DNA of 64,000 nucleotides from Vibrio syngnathi (GCF_002119525.1 NZ_CP017916.1:3224001-3288000), one strand, 5' to 3'. Counted from the first letter of the stretch, positions 43,057 through 53,850 are shown. Made by a program: numbers and translations. The notes: generated by a model not told the origin, from the letters alone.

Positions 43057-44580
43057 CTACACAGCTTGAGCTGAAAGTTGTTTCAGCAAGCGATCCATCG
43101 CTCGATAGCCAAGCGCCTCCGATAAATGCTTCTTTTCAATCTGCTCGTTACCCTCTAAGTCTGCAATGGTTCGTGCCACCTTGATGATTCGATGATAGGC
43201 ACGAATCGATAAACCTAATCGATGCAGTGCGGTCTCAAGAAACTCCGCATCTTCGCGTCGCAATGGGCAATACTTTTCAATTTCTCGGCTACCTAACAGT
43301 GCATTCGACTTATGGTTTCGAGATAACATCAACTGACGCGCTTGTTTAACTCGTTGCTTCACGACTTGAGTGGTTTCTCCACGATCGCCTCCTTCGGCTA
43401 ACATCCCTTTAGGCAACAGAGGGATCTCTAACGACATATCGAACCTATCCAATAACGGCCCTGATAGTCGATTGAGGTAACGCAGGATAATTTGCGGGTT
43501 CGCTCGAGCTTGATTGCCCTCGTAATAACCTGTTGGGCTCGGGTTAAGTGCACCGACTAATTGAAAGCGAGCAGGAAAGCGAGTCTTACCCGCGACACGG
43601 GAGATGATGATTTCACCCGACTCTAGCGGCTCTCGCAGTGAATCAAGCACCTTACGCTCAAACTCTGGCATCTCATCAAGAAACAATAAGCCATTATGCG
43701 CCAAAGATATCTCACCGGGGCGAGGTATCGAGCCACCACCGACCAATGCGGCCATCGAACTCGAATGGTGTGGAGAACGGAAAGGTCGTTGCTTCCAGTT
43801 GTATTGATTGATCTCTTGTTGCGTTAAAGAAGCCACCGAAGCGGTTTCCATCGCCTCGTCGTCACTCATTTCGGGCAACAAATCGCGCAATCGAGAAGCC
43901 AACATGGTTTTTCCAGTTCCGGGCGGGCCGAGAAAAAGCAGGTTATGGTTGCCCGCTGCGGCGATCTCCAGCGCTCGCTTACCTTGCTGCTGGCCAATAA
44001 TATCTTGTAAGTCACGATTATCAGACACATCGACATGATGATGCTCGGTTCGATATAAACCAAGCTGAGCCTGGCCACACATATCCGCACAAACCTCTAG
44101 CAAGGTTTGCGCTGATTTATGGGCCCCCTTGCCGACTAAGGCTGCCTGATCACCATTGTGGTGTGGAACCACTAAGCATCGTTCGACACTATCGGCGGCT
44201 AACGTCGCAGGCAGAACGCCCTTTACCGAGCGAAGTTCTCCTGACAATGCCAACTCACCGATAAATTCATGTTGAGCTATTTTTGATGTCGGAAGCTGAT
44301 CTGACGCCACCAAAATCCCAAGCGCGATTGGCAGATCGAAACGTCCACCCTCTTTGGGTAAATCAGCAGGCGCGAGGTTGACCGTGATCCTTTTCGAAGG
44401 AAATTCAAAGCGAGAATTGATGATCGCGCTTCTCACTCGATCTTTAGATTCCTTGACCGTCGTTTCAGGTAGACCCACCAGCGTAAAACCGGGCATTCCG
44501 TTGCTAATATGCACTTCCACGGTCACTTCTGGTGCCTCTACACCCACACTAGCTCGGCTATGAATTATCGCGAGTCCCAT
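43057..44580 (-). CDS. comM: ComM/YifB family AAA+ ATPase
   Basis: Hexameric branch-migration helicase that aids integration of transforming DNA in competent bacteria. 507 residues from ATG 44580 (MGLAIIHSRASVGVEAPEVT), behind AAGGAAAG; the upstream ATG 44637 gives an extension not seen in the family. Lon-like N-domain, Walker A LFLGPPGTGKTMLASRL near residue 220, Walker B LLFLDEMPEF, and Mg-chelatase-like C-domain. Divergent from the ilv operon. Confidence 0.95.
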   Translation of the reverse strand: MGLAIIHSRASVGVEAPEVTVEVHISNGMPGFTLVGLPETTVKESKDRVRSAIINSRFEFPSKRITVNLAPADLPKEGGRFDLPIALGILVASDQLPTSKIAQHEFIGELALSGELRSVKGVLPATLAADSVERCLVVPHHNGDQAALVGKGAHKSAQTLLEVCADMCGQAQLGLYRTEHHHVDVSDNRDLQDIIGQQQGKRALEIAAAGNHNLLFLGPPGTGKTMLASRLRDLLPEMSDDEAMETASVASLTQQEINQYNWKQRPFRSPHHSSSMAALVGGGSIPRPGEISLAHNGLLFLDEMPEFERKVLDSLREPLESGEIIISRVAGKTRFPARFQLVGALNPSPTGYYEGNQARANPQIILRYLNRLSGPLLDRFDMSLEIPLLPKGMLAEGGDRGETTQVVKQRVKQARQLMLSRNHKSNALLGSREIEKYCPLRREDAEFLETALHRLGLSIRAYHRIIKVARTIADLEGNEQIEKKHLSEALGYRAMDRLLKQLSAQAV

Positions 44581-44703
44581 AACTTTCCTTTGTCTTTGAT
44601 TTAAAAGTATTCGCTCTGGATATTCATTGCTCACCAAAGCGATAAGGTTGTTATATAGCGTGGTGGAATGGTGTTTTAATGTGAAAAAAGAATGACATTT
44701 TCC

Positions 44704-44733
44704 TTGTCATGCAGCAGATTTGTGTGATAACAC
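44704..44733 (+). promoter_or_regulatory. Promoter of ilvL-ilvGMEDA
   Basis: -35 TTGTCA (44704-44709), 18-bp spacer, extended -10 TGATAACAC (TAACAC at 44728-44733). Transcription would start near 44740, about 45 nt before the leader peptide. Confidence 0.6.
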
Positions 44734-44783
44734 TAGAGATGTAGACTTTTACTTAAGACAATAAACGAGAAAACTCGACTTTT

Positions 44784-44873
44784 ATGACATTTAACGCTCG
44801 CATTTACGCACTGATTAACCTGATTATCGTAGTCATTATTGAGACTGCGCGGGGGCGAGTGGGCAAAAAATAA
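44784..44873 (+). CDS. ilvL: ilvGMEDA leader peptide
   Basis: 29-residue ORF beginning MTFNARIYALINLIIVVIIE. It has a dense run of Leu, Ile and Val codons (LINLIIVVII), the hallmark of multivalent branched-chain attenuation. Slow translation there would leave the distal GC-rich segment (GCGGGGG around 44846-44852) free to pair with CCCCCGC of the terminator and let transcription enter ilvG. Confidence 0.93.
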   Translation: MTFNARIYALINLIIVVIIETARGRVGKK

Positions 44874-44880
44874 CCACGAA

Positions 44881-44924
44881 TTAGAAAAAACCCCCGCACT
44901 GAAAAGTCCGGGGGTTTTTTCTAA
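44881..44924 (+). terminator. ilvG attenuator (terminator)
   Basis: Very strong stem TTAGAAAAAACCCCCG / CGGGGGTTTTTTCTAA with loop CACTGAAAAGTC, 8 bp after the leader stop. Confidence 0.93.
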
Positions 44925-45051
44925 TTTAAACATTCGATTTTATATTTTGAAACATTTTCGGCTTTGCCGATTTACAGGAAGAATGGGAGCACAAGATGTG
45001 CAGAGACAATGGAAACAATTACCAAAATAAAGGTAATACGGAGGAATTACG

Positions 45052-46698
45052 ATGAAAGGCGCAGAACTGGTCGTATCCGCACTCAAGCAACAAGGCATTG
45101 AGACCGTATTTGGTTACCCAGGCGGTGCCATCATGCCAATCTACGATGCACTCTATGACGGCGGGGTTGAACATATCCTATGCCGCCATGAGCAAGGCGC
45201 TGCAATGGCCGCTATCGGTATGGCTCGAGCAACGCAAGATGTGGCTGTTTGTATGGCAACCTCAGGCCCTGGTGCGACAAACCTAGTAACCGGCCTTGCT
45301 GATGCCTTTATGGATTCCATCCCACTCGTTGCTATCACAGGTCAAGTTGCTAGCTCACACATCGGTACTGATGCATTTCAAGAAATGGATGTGATTGGCA
45401 TGTCTCTGTCATGTACTAAACACAGCTACCTAGTAACCGATATTGAAGACCTCGCTCCAACACTAGCGGAAGCGTTTGTCGTAGCAAAATCAGGTCGTCC
45501 CGGCCCGGTTATTGTTGATATCGCAAAAGACGTTCAACTAGCAGAAACACCTGTCGATGTTCTTCCTGAATTTACACCACCAGCGATACCGGTTGCGACA
45601 ACTGACGCGATTGAACAAGCACAACACTTCCTATCTCAAGCGACTCGTCCTGTTTTATACGTAGGTGGTGGCGTTCAACTGGCTAAAGCAACGGAATCCG
45701 TTCGCGAATTTTTACGCCTAAACCCAATGCCAGCCGTAAGCACGCTCAAAGGCTTAGGTACTATCGAGCGTGACGACCCACATTACCTTGGTATGCTTGG
45801 TATGCACGGCACCAAGGCCGCTAACCTAGTTGTTCAAGAGAGTGACCTGTTGATTGTTGTCGGTGCTCGTTTTGATGACCGAGTAACAGGCAAGCTCGAT
45901 ACCTTTGCTCCTCACGCAAAAGTCATTCATATCGATATCGATGCAGCTGAGTTCAGCAAACTACGTCTGGCCGATGCGCCAATTCGTGGTGACATCAACA
46001 AGATCATGCCTCAACTGGAGCTAAGCCAAGACATCTCATCTTGGGTTCACCACTCTGAAGGGCTACGTACTTCGTTTAAATGGCGTTACGACCACCCAGG
46101 CGATCTGATCTTTGCTCCACTGCTGTTGAAGCAACTATCTGACATGATGCCTGCGAGTTCTATGGTTTCTACCGATGTTGGCCAACACCAGATGTGGGCA
46201 GCTCAGCATATTCAACCACGCGATCCACAAAACTTCATCACCTCTGCTGGATTGGGCACCATGGGATTTGGCTTACCAGCGGCTATGGGAGCATCGGTTG
46301 GCCGTCCTGATGACCAATCTATACTTATCTCTGGTGACGGTTCATTCATGATGAACGTACAAGAACTTGGCACACTGAAACGTCGCCAAATCCCAGTAAA
46401 AATGGTGCTTCTGAATAACTCTCGCTTAGGTATGGTTCGCCAATGGCAATCGCTGTTCTTTGATGGCCGCCACAGTGAAACTATCTTGGATGACAACCCT
46501 GACTTCGTCATGCTCGCGAAAGCCTTTGATATCCCGGGAAAAACCATCACGCGTAAAGAAGAAGTAGAACCAGCATTGAAAGAGATGCTAGAGAGCAAAA
46601 CGGCTTACCTACTTCATGTCATTATCGATGAAGAAGAAAACGTATGGCCACTAGTACCGCCAGGTGCTTCAAACAGTGAGATGTTGGAGAACACATAA
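45052..46698 (+). CDS. ilvG: Acetolactate synthase II large subunit
   Basis: TPP enzyme making acetolactate and acetohydroxybutyrate. 548 residues, intact (unlike the frameshifted copy in E. coli K-12). Motifs: [14 protein letters not shown], catalytic Glu in [13 protein letters not shown], the FAD-binding middle domain and C-terminal TPP motif [31 protein letters not shown]. Ribosome site GGAGG. The stop is one base before ilvM. Confidence 0.97.
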   Translation: MKGAELVVSALKQQGIETVFGYPGGAIMPIYDALYDGGVEHILCRHEQGAAMAAIGMARATQDVAVCMATSGPGATNLVTGLADAFMDSIPLVAITGQVASSHIGTDAFQEMDVIGMSLSCTKHSYLVTDIEDLAPTLAEAFVVAKSGRPGPVIVDIAKDVQLAETPVDVLPEFTPPAIPVATTDAIEQAQHFLSQATRPVLYVGGGVQLAKATESVREFLRLNPMPAVSTLKGLGTIERDDPHYLGMLGMHGTKAANLVVQESDLLIVVGARFDDRVTGKLDTFAPHAKVIHIDIDAAEFSKLRLADAPIRGDINKIMPQLELSQDISSWVHHSEGLRTSFKWRYDHPGDLIFAPLLLKQLSDMMPASSMVSTDVGQHQMWAAQHIQPRDPQNFITSAGLGTMGFGLPAAMGASVGRPDDQSILISGDGSFMMNVQELGTLKRRQIPVKMVLLNNSRLGMVRQWQSLFFDGRHSETILDDNPDFVMLAKAFDIPGKTITRKEEVEPALKEMLESKTAYLLHVIIDEEENVWPLVPPGASNSEMLENT

Positions 46699-46699
46699 C

Positions 46700-46984
46700 A
46701 TGAAAAGATACTTACTAGACATCAAAGCCGATGATAAGCCTGTACTACTAGAGCGTGTTCTTCGTGTTATCCGCCACCGTGGCTTCATCGTTAAACAAGT
46801 GGCAGGGACCCAAAACCAAGAAAGCAAAGTCGCGAGTGTTGAGATCATTGTCGACAGTGACCGTCCGATCTCTTTCTTGGTTAATCAAATCGAAAAGCTG
46901 TGGGATGTACGTACCGTTGACGTTATCTCTATCAGCCGTAATGAACTGCCAAACAATAACTTACAACAAAAGATAAACGCATAA
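46700..46984 (+). CDS. ilvM: Acetolactate synthase II small subunit
   Basis: 94-residue ACT-domain subunit that activates IlvG. Start ATG 46700, 1 bp after the ilvG stop; the upstream ATG 46664 lies inside ilvG. Sequence MKRYLLDIKADDKPVLLERV and VRTVDVISISRNE match the ACT pattern. Translationally coupled to ilvG. Confidence 0.95.
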   Translation: MKRYLLDIKADDKPVLLERVLRVIRHRGFIVKQVAGTQNQESKVASVEIIVDSDRPISFLVNQIEKLWDVRTVDVISISRNELPNNNLQQKINA

Positions 46985-46996
46985 GGAACCGCAAAC

Positions 46997-47965
46997 ATGA
47001 CAGCTAAAACAGCAGACTATATTTGGTTTAACGGTGAAATGGTTCCTTGGGCAGAGGCGAACGTTCACGTCCTGACTCACGCAATGCACTACGGTACTTC
47101 TGTATTTGAAGGTGTTCGTTGTTACAACACGCCAAAAGGGCCGGTTATCTTCCGTCACCCAGAGCATGCAAGACGCCTAAAAGATTCAGCAAAAATCTAC
47201 CGCTTCCCTATTCCTTACACTGAGGAAGAAATTATGGAAGCGACTCGCGAAACGCTACGCCAAAATAAGCTACAGTCTGCGTACATACGCCCACTGGGCT
47301 TTGTCGGTAACGTTGGTTTGGGTGTCTGCCCGCCAGAAAATACTGAGATGGATCTGATCATCGCTGCGTTCCCTTGGGGTTCTTACCTAGGTGAAGAAGC
47401 GCTAGAAAATGGCGTAGATGCGATGATCTCAAGCTGGAATCGTGCAGCGCCAAATACCATCCCAACCGCCGCAAAAGCCGGTGGTAACTACCTATCTTCA
47501 CTACTGGTTGGTGGTGAAGCTCGTCGTCATGGTTACGATGAAGGTATCGCACTGAGCGTCGATGGTTACCTTTCAGAAGGTGCTGGCGAGAACATCTTTG
47601 TGATTCGCAATGGCGTGCTATCAACACCACCAGCAACCAGCGCAATACTGCCGGGTATCACCCGTGATTCAATCATGACACTAGCAAAAGACATGGGTTA
47701 TGAGATCCGTGAAGAGAACATTGCTCGTGAAGCGCTATACCTTGCCGATGAAGTGTTCATGACAGGCACAGCGGCCGAGATCGTTCCGGTTCGCAGCGTA
47801 GACAAAATTACAGTAGGTGAAGGCAAACGCGGCCCTATCACTGAAAAAGTTCAAGCGGCTTACTTTGGTCTATTCAATGGAACCACTGAAGATAAGTGGG
47901 GCTGGTTAGATTACGTTTATCCAGCAGACCACACGTCAAATAACCAAACGCAAACAACTAAGTAA
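46997..47965 (+). CDS. ilvE: Branched-chain amino-acid aminotransferase
   Basis: PLP class IV aminotransferase for Ile, Val and Leu. 322 residues, slightly longer than E. coli IlvE owing to the C-terminal tail. Motifs: HALTHAMHY-like HVLTHAMHYGTSVFEGVRCY, PLP Lys in IPTAAKAGGNYLSSLL, and EVFMTGTAAEIVPVRSVD. 12 bp after ilvM. Confidence 0.97.
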   Translation: MTAKTADYIWFNGEMVPWAEANVHVLTHAMHYGTSVFEGVRCYNTPKGPVIFRHPEHARRLKDSAKIYRFPIPYTEEEIMEATRETLRQNKLQSAYIRPLGFVGNVGLGVCPPENTEMDLIIAAFPWGSYLGEEALENGVDAMISSWNRAAPNTIPTAAKAGGNYLSSLLVGGEARRHGYDEGIALSVDGYLSEGAGENIFVIRNGVLSTPPATSAILPGITRDSIMTLAKDMGYEIREENIAREALYLADEVFMTGTAAEIVPVRSVDKITVGEGKRGPITEKVQAAYFGLFNGTTEDKWGWLDYVYPADHTSNNQTQTTK

Positions 47966-47998
47966 GCAACAGCCAAATATTTTATAAGGATTTAAGCA

Positions 47999-49840
47999 AT
48001 GCCAATCTATCGTTCAGCAACGACTACCCACGGACGCAACATGGCTGGTGCGCGCGCTTTATGGCGTGCAACTGGCGTTAAAGATGATGACTTCGGTAAG
48101 CCAATCATCGCGGTTGTAAACTCTTTCACTCAATTCGTACCAGGCCACGTTCACCTTAAAGATATGGGTCAACTGGTTGCGGGTGAAATCGAGAAAGCAG
48201 GCGGTATCGCTAAAGAATTCAACACCATCGCTGTCGATGATGGTATCGCAATGGGTCACGGCGGCATGCTGTACTCACTGCCATCACGTGAGCTTATCGC
48301 AGATTCAGTAGAATACATGGTCAATGCACACTGTGCGGATGCGATGGTGTGTATCTCTAACTGTGACAAAATCACTCCGGGAATGATGATGGCAGCAATG
48401 CGCCTTAACATCCCTGTGATCTTTGTATCAGGCGGCCCAATGGAAGCGGGTAAAACCAAGCTTTCAGATCAGATCATCAAGCTCGACCTTGTTGATGCAA
48501 TGATCCAAGGTGCCGATCCAACGATTTCAGATGAGCAAAGTGAGCAAGTAGAACGTTCTGCATGTCCAACCTGTGGTTCATGTTCAGGTATGTTCACAGC
48601 TAACTCAATGAACTGTCTAACAGAAGCACTTGGCCTATCTCAGCCTGGTAACGGTTCTATGCTAGCGACGCACGCAGACCGTGAAGAACTGTTCATCAAT
48701 GCCGGTAAGCGCATCGTTGACCTAACCAAGCGTTACTACGAGCAAGACGACGAGTCAGCACTGCCACGCAACATCGCAAACCGCGCAGCCTTTGATAATG
48801 CAATGGCGCTTGATATCGCAATGGGTGGTTCTAGTAACACCGTTCTTCACCTTTTAGCAGCAGCTCAAGAAGGCGACATCGATTTCGATATGGATGATAT
48901 CGATGCGATGTCTCGCCGTGTTCCACACCTATGTAAAGTGGCACCTTCAACACCGAAATACCACATGGAAGATGTTCACCGTGCTGGTGGTGTGATGGCT
49001 ATCCTAGGTGAGCTTGATCGTGCAGGTCTACTGAACAACCAAACTCGCACTGTACTTGGCCTAAGCATGCAAGAGCAGCTCGCTCAATACGACATCATGC
49101 AGACAGAAGACGAAGCCGTGCTTAAGTTCTTCCGTGCAGGTCCTGCAGGCATCCGTACCACTAAAGCCTTCTCACAAGATTGCCGTTGGGATCGTCTTGA
49201 TGACGATCGCAAAGAAGGTTGTATTCGTACCAAAGAAAACGCATTCAGCCAAGAAGGCGGCCTAGCGGTACTTTCAGGTAACATCGCGGTTGATGGTTGT
49301 ATCGTTAAGACTGCGGGTGTTGATGAAGAAAACCTTAAATTCCAAGGTCCAGCAATCGTATTTGAAAGCCAAGATACAGCGGTAGAAGGTATCTTAGCGG
49401 GTAAAGTTAAAGCAGGCGAAGTGGTTGTTATTCGTTACGAAGGTCCTAAAGGCGGTCCGGGCATGCAAGAAATGCTTTACCCAACCACTTACCTAAAATC
49501 TATGGGTCTAGGTAAATCTTGTGCTCTTCTAACTGACGGACGTTTTTCTGGTGGTACATCAGGTCTGTCTATCGGTCACGCTTCTCCAGAAGCAGCAAGT
49601 GGCGGTGTGATTGGTCTCGTGAACACTGGCGATATAATCACTATCGATATCCCTAACCGTTCAATCACGCTTGATGTGGCTGAAGATGAACTAGCAGCTC
49701 GTCGAGAAAAACAAGATGCATTAGGCTGGAAACCAGAAAACCGTCAACGTGAAGTGTCGTTCGCACTGAAAGCTTACGCAAGCATGGCAACCAGTGCCGA
49801 CAAAGGCGCTGTGCGTGATAAGTCTAAGCTTGAGGGCTAA
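47999..49840 (+). CDS. ilvD: Dihydroxy-acid dehydratase
   Basis: Iron-sulfur enzyme that dehydrates dihydroxy acids to 2-oxo acids. 613 residues. Cluster cysteines in [15 protein letters not shown] and [20 protein letters not shown]; substrate loop in [20 protein letters not shown]. Complete. 33 bp after ilvE; the stop is 2 bp before the ilvA start. Confidence 0.98.
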   Translation: MPIYRSATTTHGRNMAGARALWRATGVKDDDFGKPIIAVVNSFTQFVPGHVHLKDMGQLVAGEIEKAGGIAKEFNTIAVDDGIAMGHGGMLYSLPSRELIADSVEYMVNAHCADAMVCISNCDKITPGMMMAAMRLNIPVIFVSGGPMEAGKTKLSDQIIKLDLVDAMIQGADPTISDEQSEQVERSACPTCGSCSGMFTANSMNCLTEALGLSQPGNGSMLATHADREELFINAGKRIVDLTKRYYEQDDESALPRNIANRAAFDNAMALDIAMGGSSNTVLHLLAAAQEGDIDFDMDDIDAMSRRVPHLCKVAPSTPKYHMEDVHRAGGVMAILGELDRAGLLNNQTRTVLGLSMQEQLAQYDIMQTEDEAVLKFFRAGPAGIRTTKAFSQDCRWDRLDDDRKEGCIRTKENAFSQEGGLAVLSGNIAVDGCIVKTAGVDEENLKFQGPAIVFESQDTAVEGILAGKVKAGEVVVIRYEGPKGGPGMQEMLYPTTYLKSMGLGKSCALLTDGRFSGGTSGLSIGHASPEAASGGVIGLVNTGDIITIDIPNRSITLDVAEDELAARREKQDALGWKPENRQREVSFALKAYASMATSADKGAVRDKSKLEG

Positions 49841-49842
49841 CT

Positions 49843-51387
49843 ATGAGTGATGACACCTCCAGTCCCCAGAAACAAACTGGCGCAGATTATCTGCGTCAGA
49901 TCCTGAGAGCGCCGGTTTACGAAGCGGCGATTGTGACACCTCTACAGGATATGCCACGTTTAAGTGCTCGAATTGGTAATCTGGTTCAGCTAAAACGCGA
50001 AGATCGCCAACCTGTGCACTCGTTCAAGTTGCGTGGTGCCTACAACATGGTATCAAGCCTCAATGAGCAACAGAAAGCCGCTGGTGTGATTGCGGCATCG
50101 GCGGGTAACCACGCTCAAGGCATGGCGCTGTCGGGTTCTAAATTGGGTATTCAGACCACGATCGTGATGCCAAAAACCACACCGGACATCAAAGTTGATG
50201 CAGTACGTGGCTTTGGTGGCAATGTGGTTCTGCACGGCAGCAACTTTGATGAAGCGAAAGCGGAAGCGGAACGCCTTTCGGCTGAACATGGCTACACCTT
50301 TGTGCCTCCATTCGATCACCCATTGGTGATTGCTGGGCAAGGCACTATGGGTATGGAGATGCTTCAGCAAAACGGCCACATGGATTATATCTTTGTGCCT
50401 GTTGGTGGCGGTGGCTTAGCGGCTGGTGTTGCTGTATTAATCAAACAACTGATGCCAGAAATTAAAGTGATTGCGGTAGAACCAGAAGATTCGGCTTGCT
50501 TGAAAGCGGCACTCGACGCTGGTGAACCTGTGGTACTGGATCAGGTCAGCATGTTTGCTGATGGTGTTGCGGTTAAGCGTATTGGTGAAGAGACATTCCG
50601 CCTTTGCCAGCAGTACATTGATGGTCATATTACCGTCTCTAGCGATGAAATCTGCTCTGCGGTAAAGGACATCTTTGAAGATACTCGCGCAATTGCCGAG
50701 CCTTCAGGAGCGCTAGCTCTGGCTGGCTTGAAGAAGTTTGCTGAACAAAACAAACTGCAAGATAAGCAATTGGCAACGGTCCTTTCTGGTGCGAACACCA
50801 ACTTCCACGGTCTGCGTTATGTCTCTGAACGTTGTGAATTGGGTGAGAAGCGAGAAGGTCTACTTGCGGTGACGATTCCAGAGCGACAAGGTGCGTTCCT
50901 AGAGTTCTGTAACATTATTGGTGGTCGAGCAGTGACTGAGTTTAACTACCGCCACAACGACGAAGGTCTGGCGAATATCTTCGTTGGTGTGCGTCTGCAA
51001 GGTGGTCAAGAAGAACTCGAACACATCATCAATGACCTACGTGAGGGCGGCTACCCGGTTGTCGATCTCTCTGATGATGAGATGGCAAAACTGCACATTC
51101 GTTACATGATTGGCGGAAAACCATCGAAACCACTGAAAGAGCGCCTTTACAGCTTTGAGTTTCCAGAGTATCCAGGTGCATTGATTAAATTCCTTGATAC
51201 CTTAGGTACCCACTGGAATATCAGCCTGTTCAACTATCGTAATCATGGTGCAGATTACGGTCGTGTACTGTGTGGCTTCGAACTCGGTGATGATGATTTG
51301 GCTCAGTTCTCTACACACTTAGAAGAACTTGGCTACCAATGCAAAGATGAAACCGATAACCCTTCCTACAAGTTCTTCTTGTCTTAA
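49843..51387 (+). CDS. ilvA: Threonine ammonia-lyase (biosynthetic)
   Basis: PLP enzyme converting Thr to 2-oxobutyrate, first step to isoleucine. 514 residues as in E. coli. PLP Lys in PVHSFKLRGAYNM (about residue 62), phosphate loop PVGGGGLAAGVA, and two C-terminal ACT-like regulatory domains (LLAVTIPERQGAFLEF; RLYSFEFPEYPGALIKF) for Ile feedback. Last gene of ilvGMEDA. Confidence 0.97.
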   Translation: MSDDTSSPQKQTGADYLRQILRAPVYEAAIVTPLQDMPRLSARIGNLVQLKREDRQPVHSFKLRGAYNMVSSLNEQQKAAGVIAASAGNHAQGMALSGSKLGIQTTIVMPKTTPDIKVDAVRGFGGNVVLHGSNFDEAKAEAERLSAEHGYTFVPPFDHPLVIAGQGTMGMEMLQQNGHMDYIFVPVGGGGLAAGVAVLIKQLMPEIKVIAVEPEDSACLKAALDAGEPVVLDQVSMFADGVAVKRIGEETFRLCQQYIDGHITVSSDEICSAVKDIFEDTRAIAEPSGALALAGLKKFAEQNKLQDKQLATVLSGANTNFHGLRYVSERCELGEKREGLLAVTIPERQGAFLEFCNIIGGRAVTEFNYRHNDEGLANIFVGVRLQGGQEELEHIINDLREGGYPVVDLSDDEMAKLHIRYMIGGKPSKPLKERLYSFEFPEYPGALIKFLDTLGTHWNISLFNYRNHGADYGRVLCGFELGDDDLAQFSTHLEELGYQCKDETDNPSYKFFLS

Positions 51388-51404
51388 GAGTTAACGGCCG
51401 AATC

Positions 51405-51437
51405 AAAAAGAGCGAGTATTTACTCGCTCTTTTTATT
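51405..51437 (+). terminator. Terminator of ilvGMEDA
   Basis: AAAAAGAGCGAGTA / TACTCGCTCTTTTT with a 2-nt loop. Confidence 0.88.
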
Positions 51438-51483
51438 GGTGAAGAAGTAAATTCACCCCCAAAGGATCCTCACACAAAGATCA

Positions 51484-52398
51484 CTAAAGTGCTTTGCGAT
51501 GATCCAACCAATCTTGGTGAAGCTGTTCACTCGATCCTAAATACTTAACCATCCACTCGATCAACTTATGGTTGTCATCTTTACGCCACACTAAGCAGCA
51601 ATGACTCTGCGGGCTTGGCTCGGGTAATATTTTTTCCACCAGCAAACCTTGCTCAATAATAGGTGCGGCAATATGCCTTGGCATGTAACCCACTCCAACA
51701 CCATTTTTAAGGCACTCTATTGCGCTGTACCAGTTAGGCAATAGAAGACGTCTCTGACTCGCATAGTGCCCAGTGTGACGCTTTGGCAGCACGCTAGAGG
51801 TATCATCCAAACAGATCGCTGGATATTGACTGACAAAGGCTTCATTGAGGTTTTGCTCTCGCACACAAGGATGACTGGGTGACATAACAAATGCCCAATC
51901 TAACCGCCCCATATCTTTTACTTCAAAGTCACCGCCTACCGGAATCGCCGAAGTAGCACCAATCACAATATCCGCCCTGCCTTGTGCAATGGCTTCCCAA
52001 GAACCGTTAAACACTTCCATGTTGATCTGCAACTCAGCAAACTCAAACGTTTGGTAGAACTCTTCAATCATTGGCTTCATCTTGTCGAGCTTCACCACGT
52101 TATCAAGGGTTAGACGCAGGGTTTTCTTCCAACCACGGGCAGCGCGACGAGTTTGCGCACTGAGTTCTTCCATTTGTCTCAGCAGTTGGCGAGCCTCTTC
52201 AATAAACAGCTCCCCAGCAGGCGTTAGCTCTACTTTTCTTGGTAAGCGCCTGAAAAGTAAAACATCAAGCTCTTGCTCTACCTGTCTAACCCCATAGCTG
52301 ATTGCCGATGGTACTTTGTGCAATTGTTCTGCAGCCGCAGTAAAGCTGCCCAAGCGAGCAACGGTATCAAGCATTTCTAACGAGGATTTAGAGAACAT
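51484..52398 (-). CDS. punR: LysR-type regulator PunR
   Basis: 304 residues. Helix-turn-helix (GSFTAAAEQLHKVPSAISYG, about residues 17-36) and an effector domain closely resembling E. coli PunR (YdhB): MEVFNGSWEAIAQGRADIVI and GATSAIPVGG. In E. coli PunR activates punC when adenosine is present. Divergent from punC with a 163-bp gap. Confidence 0.88.
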   Translation of the reverse strand: MFSKSSLEMLDTVARLGSFTAAAEQLHKVPSAISYGVRQVEQELDVLLFRRLPRKVELTPAGELFIEEARQLLRQMEELSAQTRRAARGWKKTLRLTLDNVVKLDKMKPMIEEFYQTFEFAELQINMEVFNGSWEAIAQGRADIVIGATSAIPVGGDFEVKDMGRLDWAFVMSPSHPCVREQNLNEAFVSQYPAICLDDTSSVLPKRHTGHYASQRRLLLPNWYSAIECLKNGVGVGYMPRHIAAPIIEQGLLVEKILPEPSPQSHCCLVWRKDDNHKLIEWMVKYLGSSEQLHQDWLDHRKAL

Positions 52399-52561
52399 AA
52401 GCCTTCAAATTTTTTGATTGATAACTACATATTTTAGCGTTTTATTTTATCAGCTCTGAAAAATAGAATGTCAGCATAAATAAACAGGGACTTTCATTCC
52501 TGATTATCTAACAATTTTTTTGATGATAAAAACATCACTACCTTTAGCTTAATGGCATCTT

Positions 52562-53773
52562 ATGAATATTTCTAAATTTCAATTGGTCTACCTTGCAGTT
52601 CTTTCCATGCTTGGCTTTATTGCGACCGATATGTACCTTCCTGCATTTAAGGCAATGGAAGTCGATTTTGCAACCGGCCCAGAGCAGATCGCCTTGTCTC
52701 TCACCGTATTCCTTGGTGGTATGGCAATGGGTCAGCTTCTTTGGGGTCTGGCGAGTGACAAGTATGGTCACCGTAATACGCTAGCGGTTGGTCTTGTTAT
52801 CTTTACTGCAGCTTCATTCGGCTTAGCATTCAGTACCGAGGTATGGCACCTACTAACGCTGCGCTTCATTCAAGCGATCGGTGTGTGTGCGCCTGCGGTA
52901 ATTTGGCAAGCAATGGTTATTAAGCGTTACTCTCAAAGCAGCAGCCAGCAAATTTTTGCGACTATCATGCCTCTAGTTGCGCTATCTCCAGCATTAGCAC
53001 CTCAACTGGGTGTGTTGCTAGCAGACAGCTTTGGTTGGCACAGTATCTTTATCACATTGACGCTAATGGGCGCATTGTTGATCGCAACGACAATGGCTCA
53101 ACCAAAAGAAGCACCGGAAGTAAAACAAACATCGATCAAAACTGACATTAAAACTCTACTTAAGTCTAAGCCATACATGGGCAATGTGTTGATGTTTGCA
53201 TCGGCGTCAGCAGCGTTCTTCGCTTACTTAACGGGTATGCCAGAGATCATGGCTCAACTAGGTTATGAAGCAAAAGACATTGGCCTGAGCTTCATTCCAC
53301 AGACAATCGCCTTTATGGCTGGTGGTTACTTCGGTAAGCAAGCGGTGAAGAAGTATGGCGATGGTGTGGTACTAAGAAATCTTATTGGTTTATTTAGTGT
53401 TGCCGCATTATTGATTTTCATTGCATCACAATGGGAACTGACTTCAATCTGGCCTCTACTAGCACCTTTCTGTCTAATTGCCGTAGCGAATGGCGCACTT
53501 TACCCAATCGTAGTAAACCGTGCTCTATCAAGTGCGAAACAGAGCCCTGCGACAGCGGCTGGCTTACAAAACAGCCTGCAAATAAGTATTAGTGGCCTAG
53601 CAAGTGCATTAGTTGCAGCAATGGCAAGCCAAGCACTAAGCGCAACAGGTATCGCGGTAATGATTTGTTTAGGTGCATTGTGGGTTGGCTATATTGTTTC
53701 GAACAAAGAACTGTCTGACCACTTTGTTGCACCAGATAACTCTCGCGTAGTAACAGAAGACACCCAAGACTAG
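52562..53773 (+). CDS. punC: MFS transporter PunC (purine nucleoside, Bcr/CflA family)
   Basis: 403-residue 12-span inner-membrane carrier. Strong likeness to E. coli PunC (YdhC): LSMLGFIATDMYLPAFKAME, LRFIQAIGVCAPAVIWQAMV, FATIMPLVALSPALAPQLG and FIPQTIAFMAGGYFG. Motif A (GLASDKYGHRNTL) is present. Paired with punR. Its stop codon TAG is the first unit of a heptanucleotide repeat. Confidence 0.88.
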   Translation: MNISKFQLVYLAVLSMLGFIATDMYLPAFKAMEVDFATGPEQIALSLTVFLGGMAMGQLLWGLASDKYGHRNTLAVGLVIFTAASFGLAFSTEVWHLLTLRFIQAIGVCAPAVIWQAMVIKRYSQSSSQQIFATIMPLVALSPALAPQLGVLLADSFGWHSIFITLTLMGALLIATTMAQPKEAPEVKQTSIKTDIKTLLKSKPYMGNVLMFASASAAFFAYLTGMPEIMAQLGYEAKDIGLSFIPQTIAFMAGGYFGKQAVKKYGDGVVLRNLIGLFSVAALLIFIASQWELTSIWPLLAPFCLIAVANGALYPIVVNRALSSAKQSPATAAGLQNSLQISISGLASALVAAMASQALSATGIAVMICLGALWVGYIVSNKELSDHFVAPDNSRVVTEDTQD

Positions 53774-53811
53774 CTTCTAGCTTCTAGCTTCTAGCTTCTA
53801 GCTTCTAGCTT
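53771..53811. repeat. Heptanucleotide tandem repeat (TAGCTTC)n
   Basis: Five perfect TAGCTTC units plus a TAGCTT remnant. The first TAG is the punC stop codon. Perfect identity suggests recent slippage. A change in copy number would not alter the protein. Confidence 0.95.
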
Positions 53812-53818
53812 AAGAAAA

Positions 53819-53850
53819 CAAAAAAGAGCGAGATTACTCGCTCTTTTTTA
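53819..53850 (+). terminator. Terminator of punC
   Basis: AAAAAAGAGCGAG-ATTA-CTCGCTCTTTTTT. Confidence 0.88.

Noticed and set aside
45052..46698. Frameshifted ilvG as in E. coli K-12
   Set aside because: The reading frame is continuous for 548 residues with all TPP motifs.
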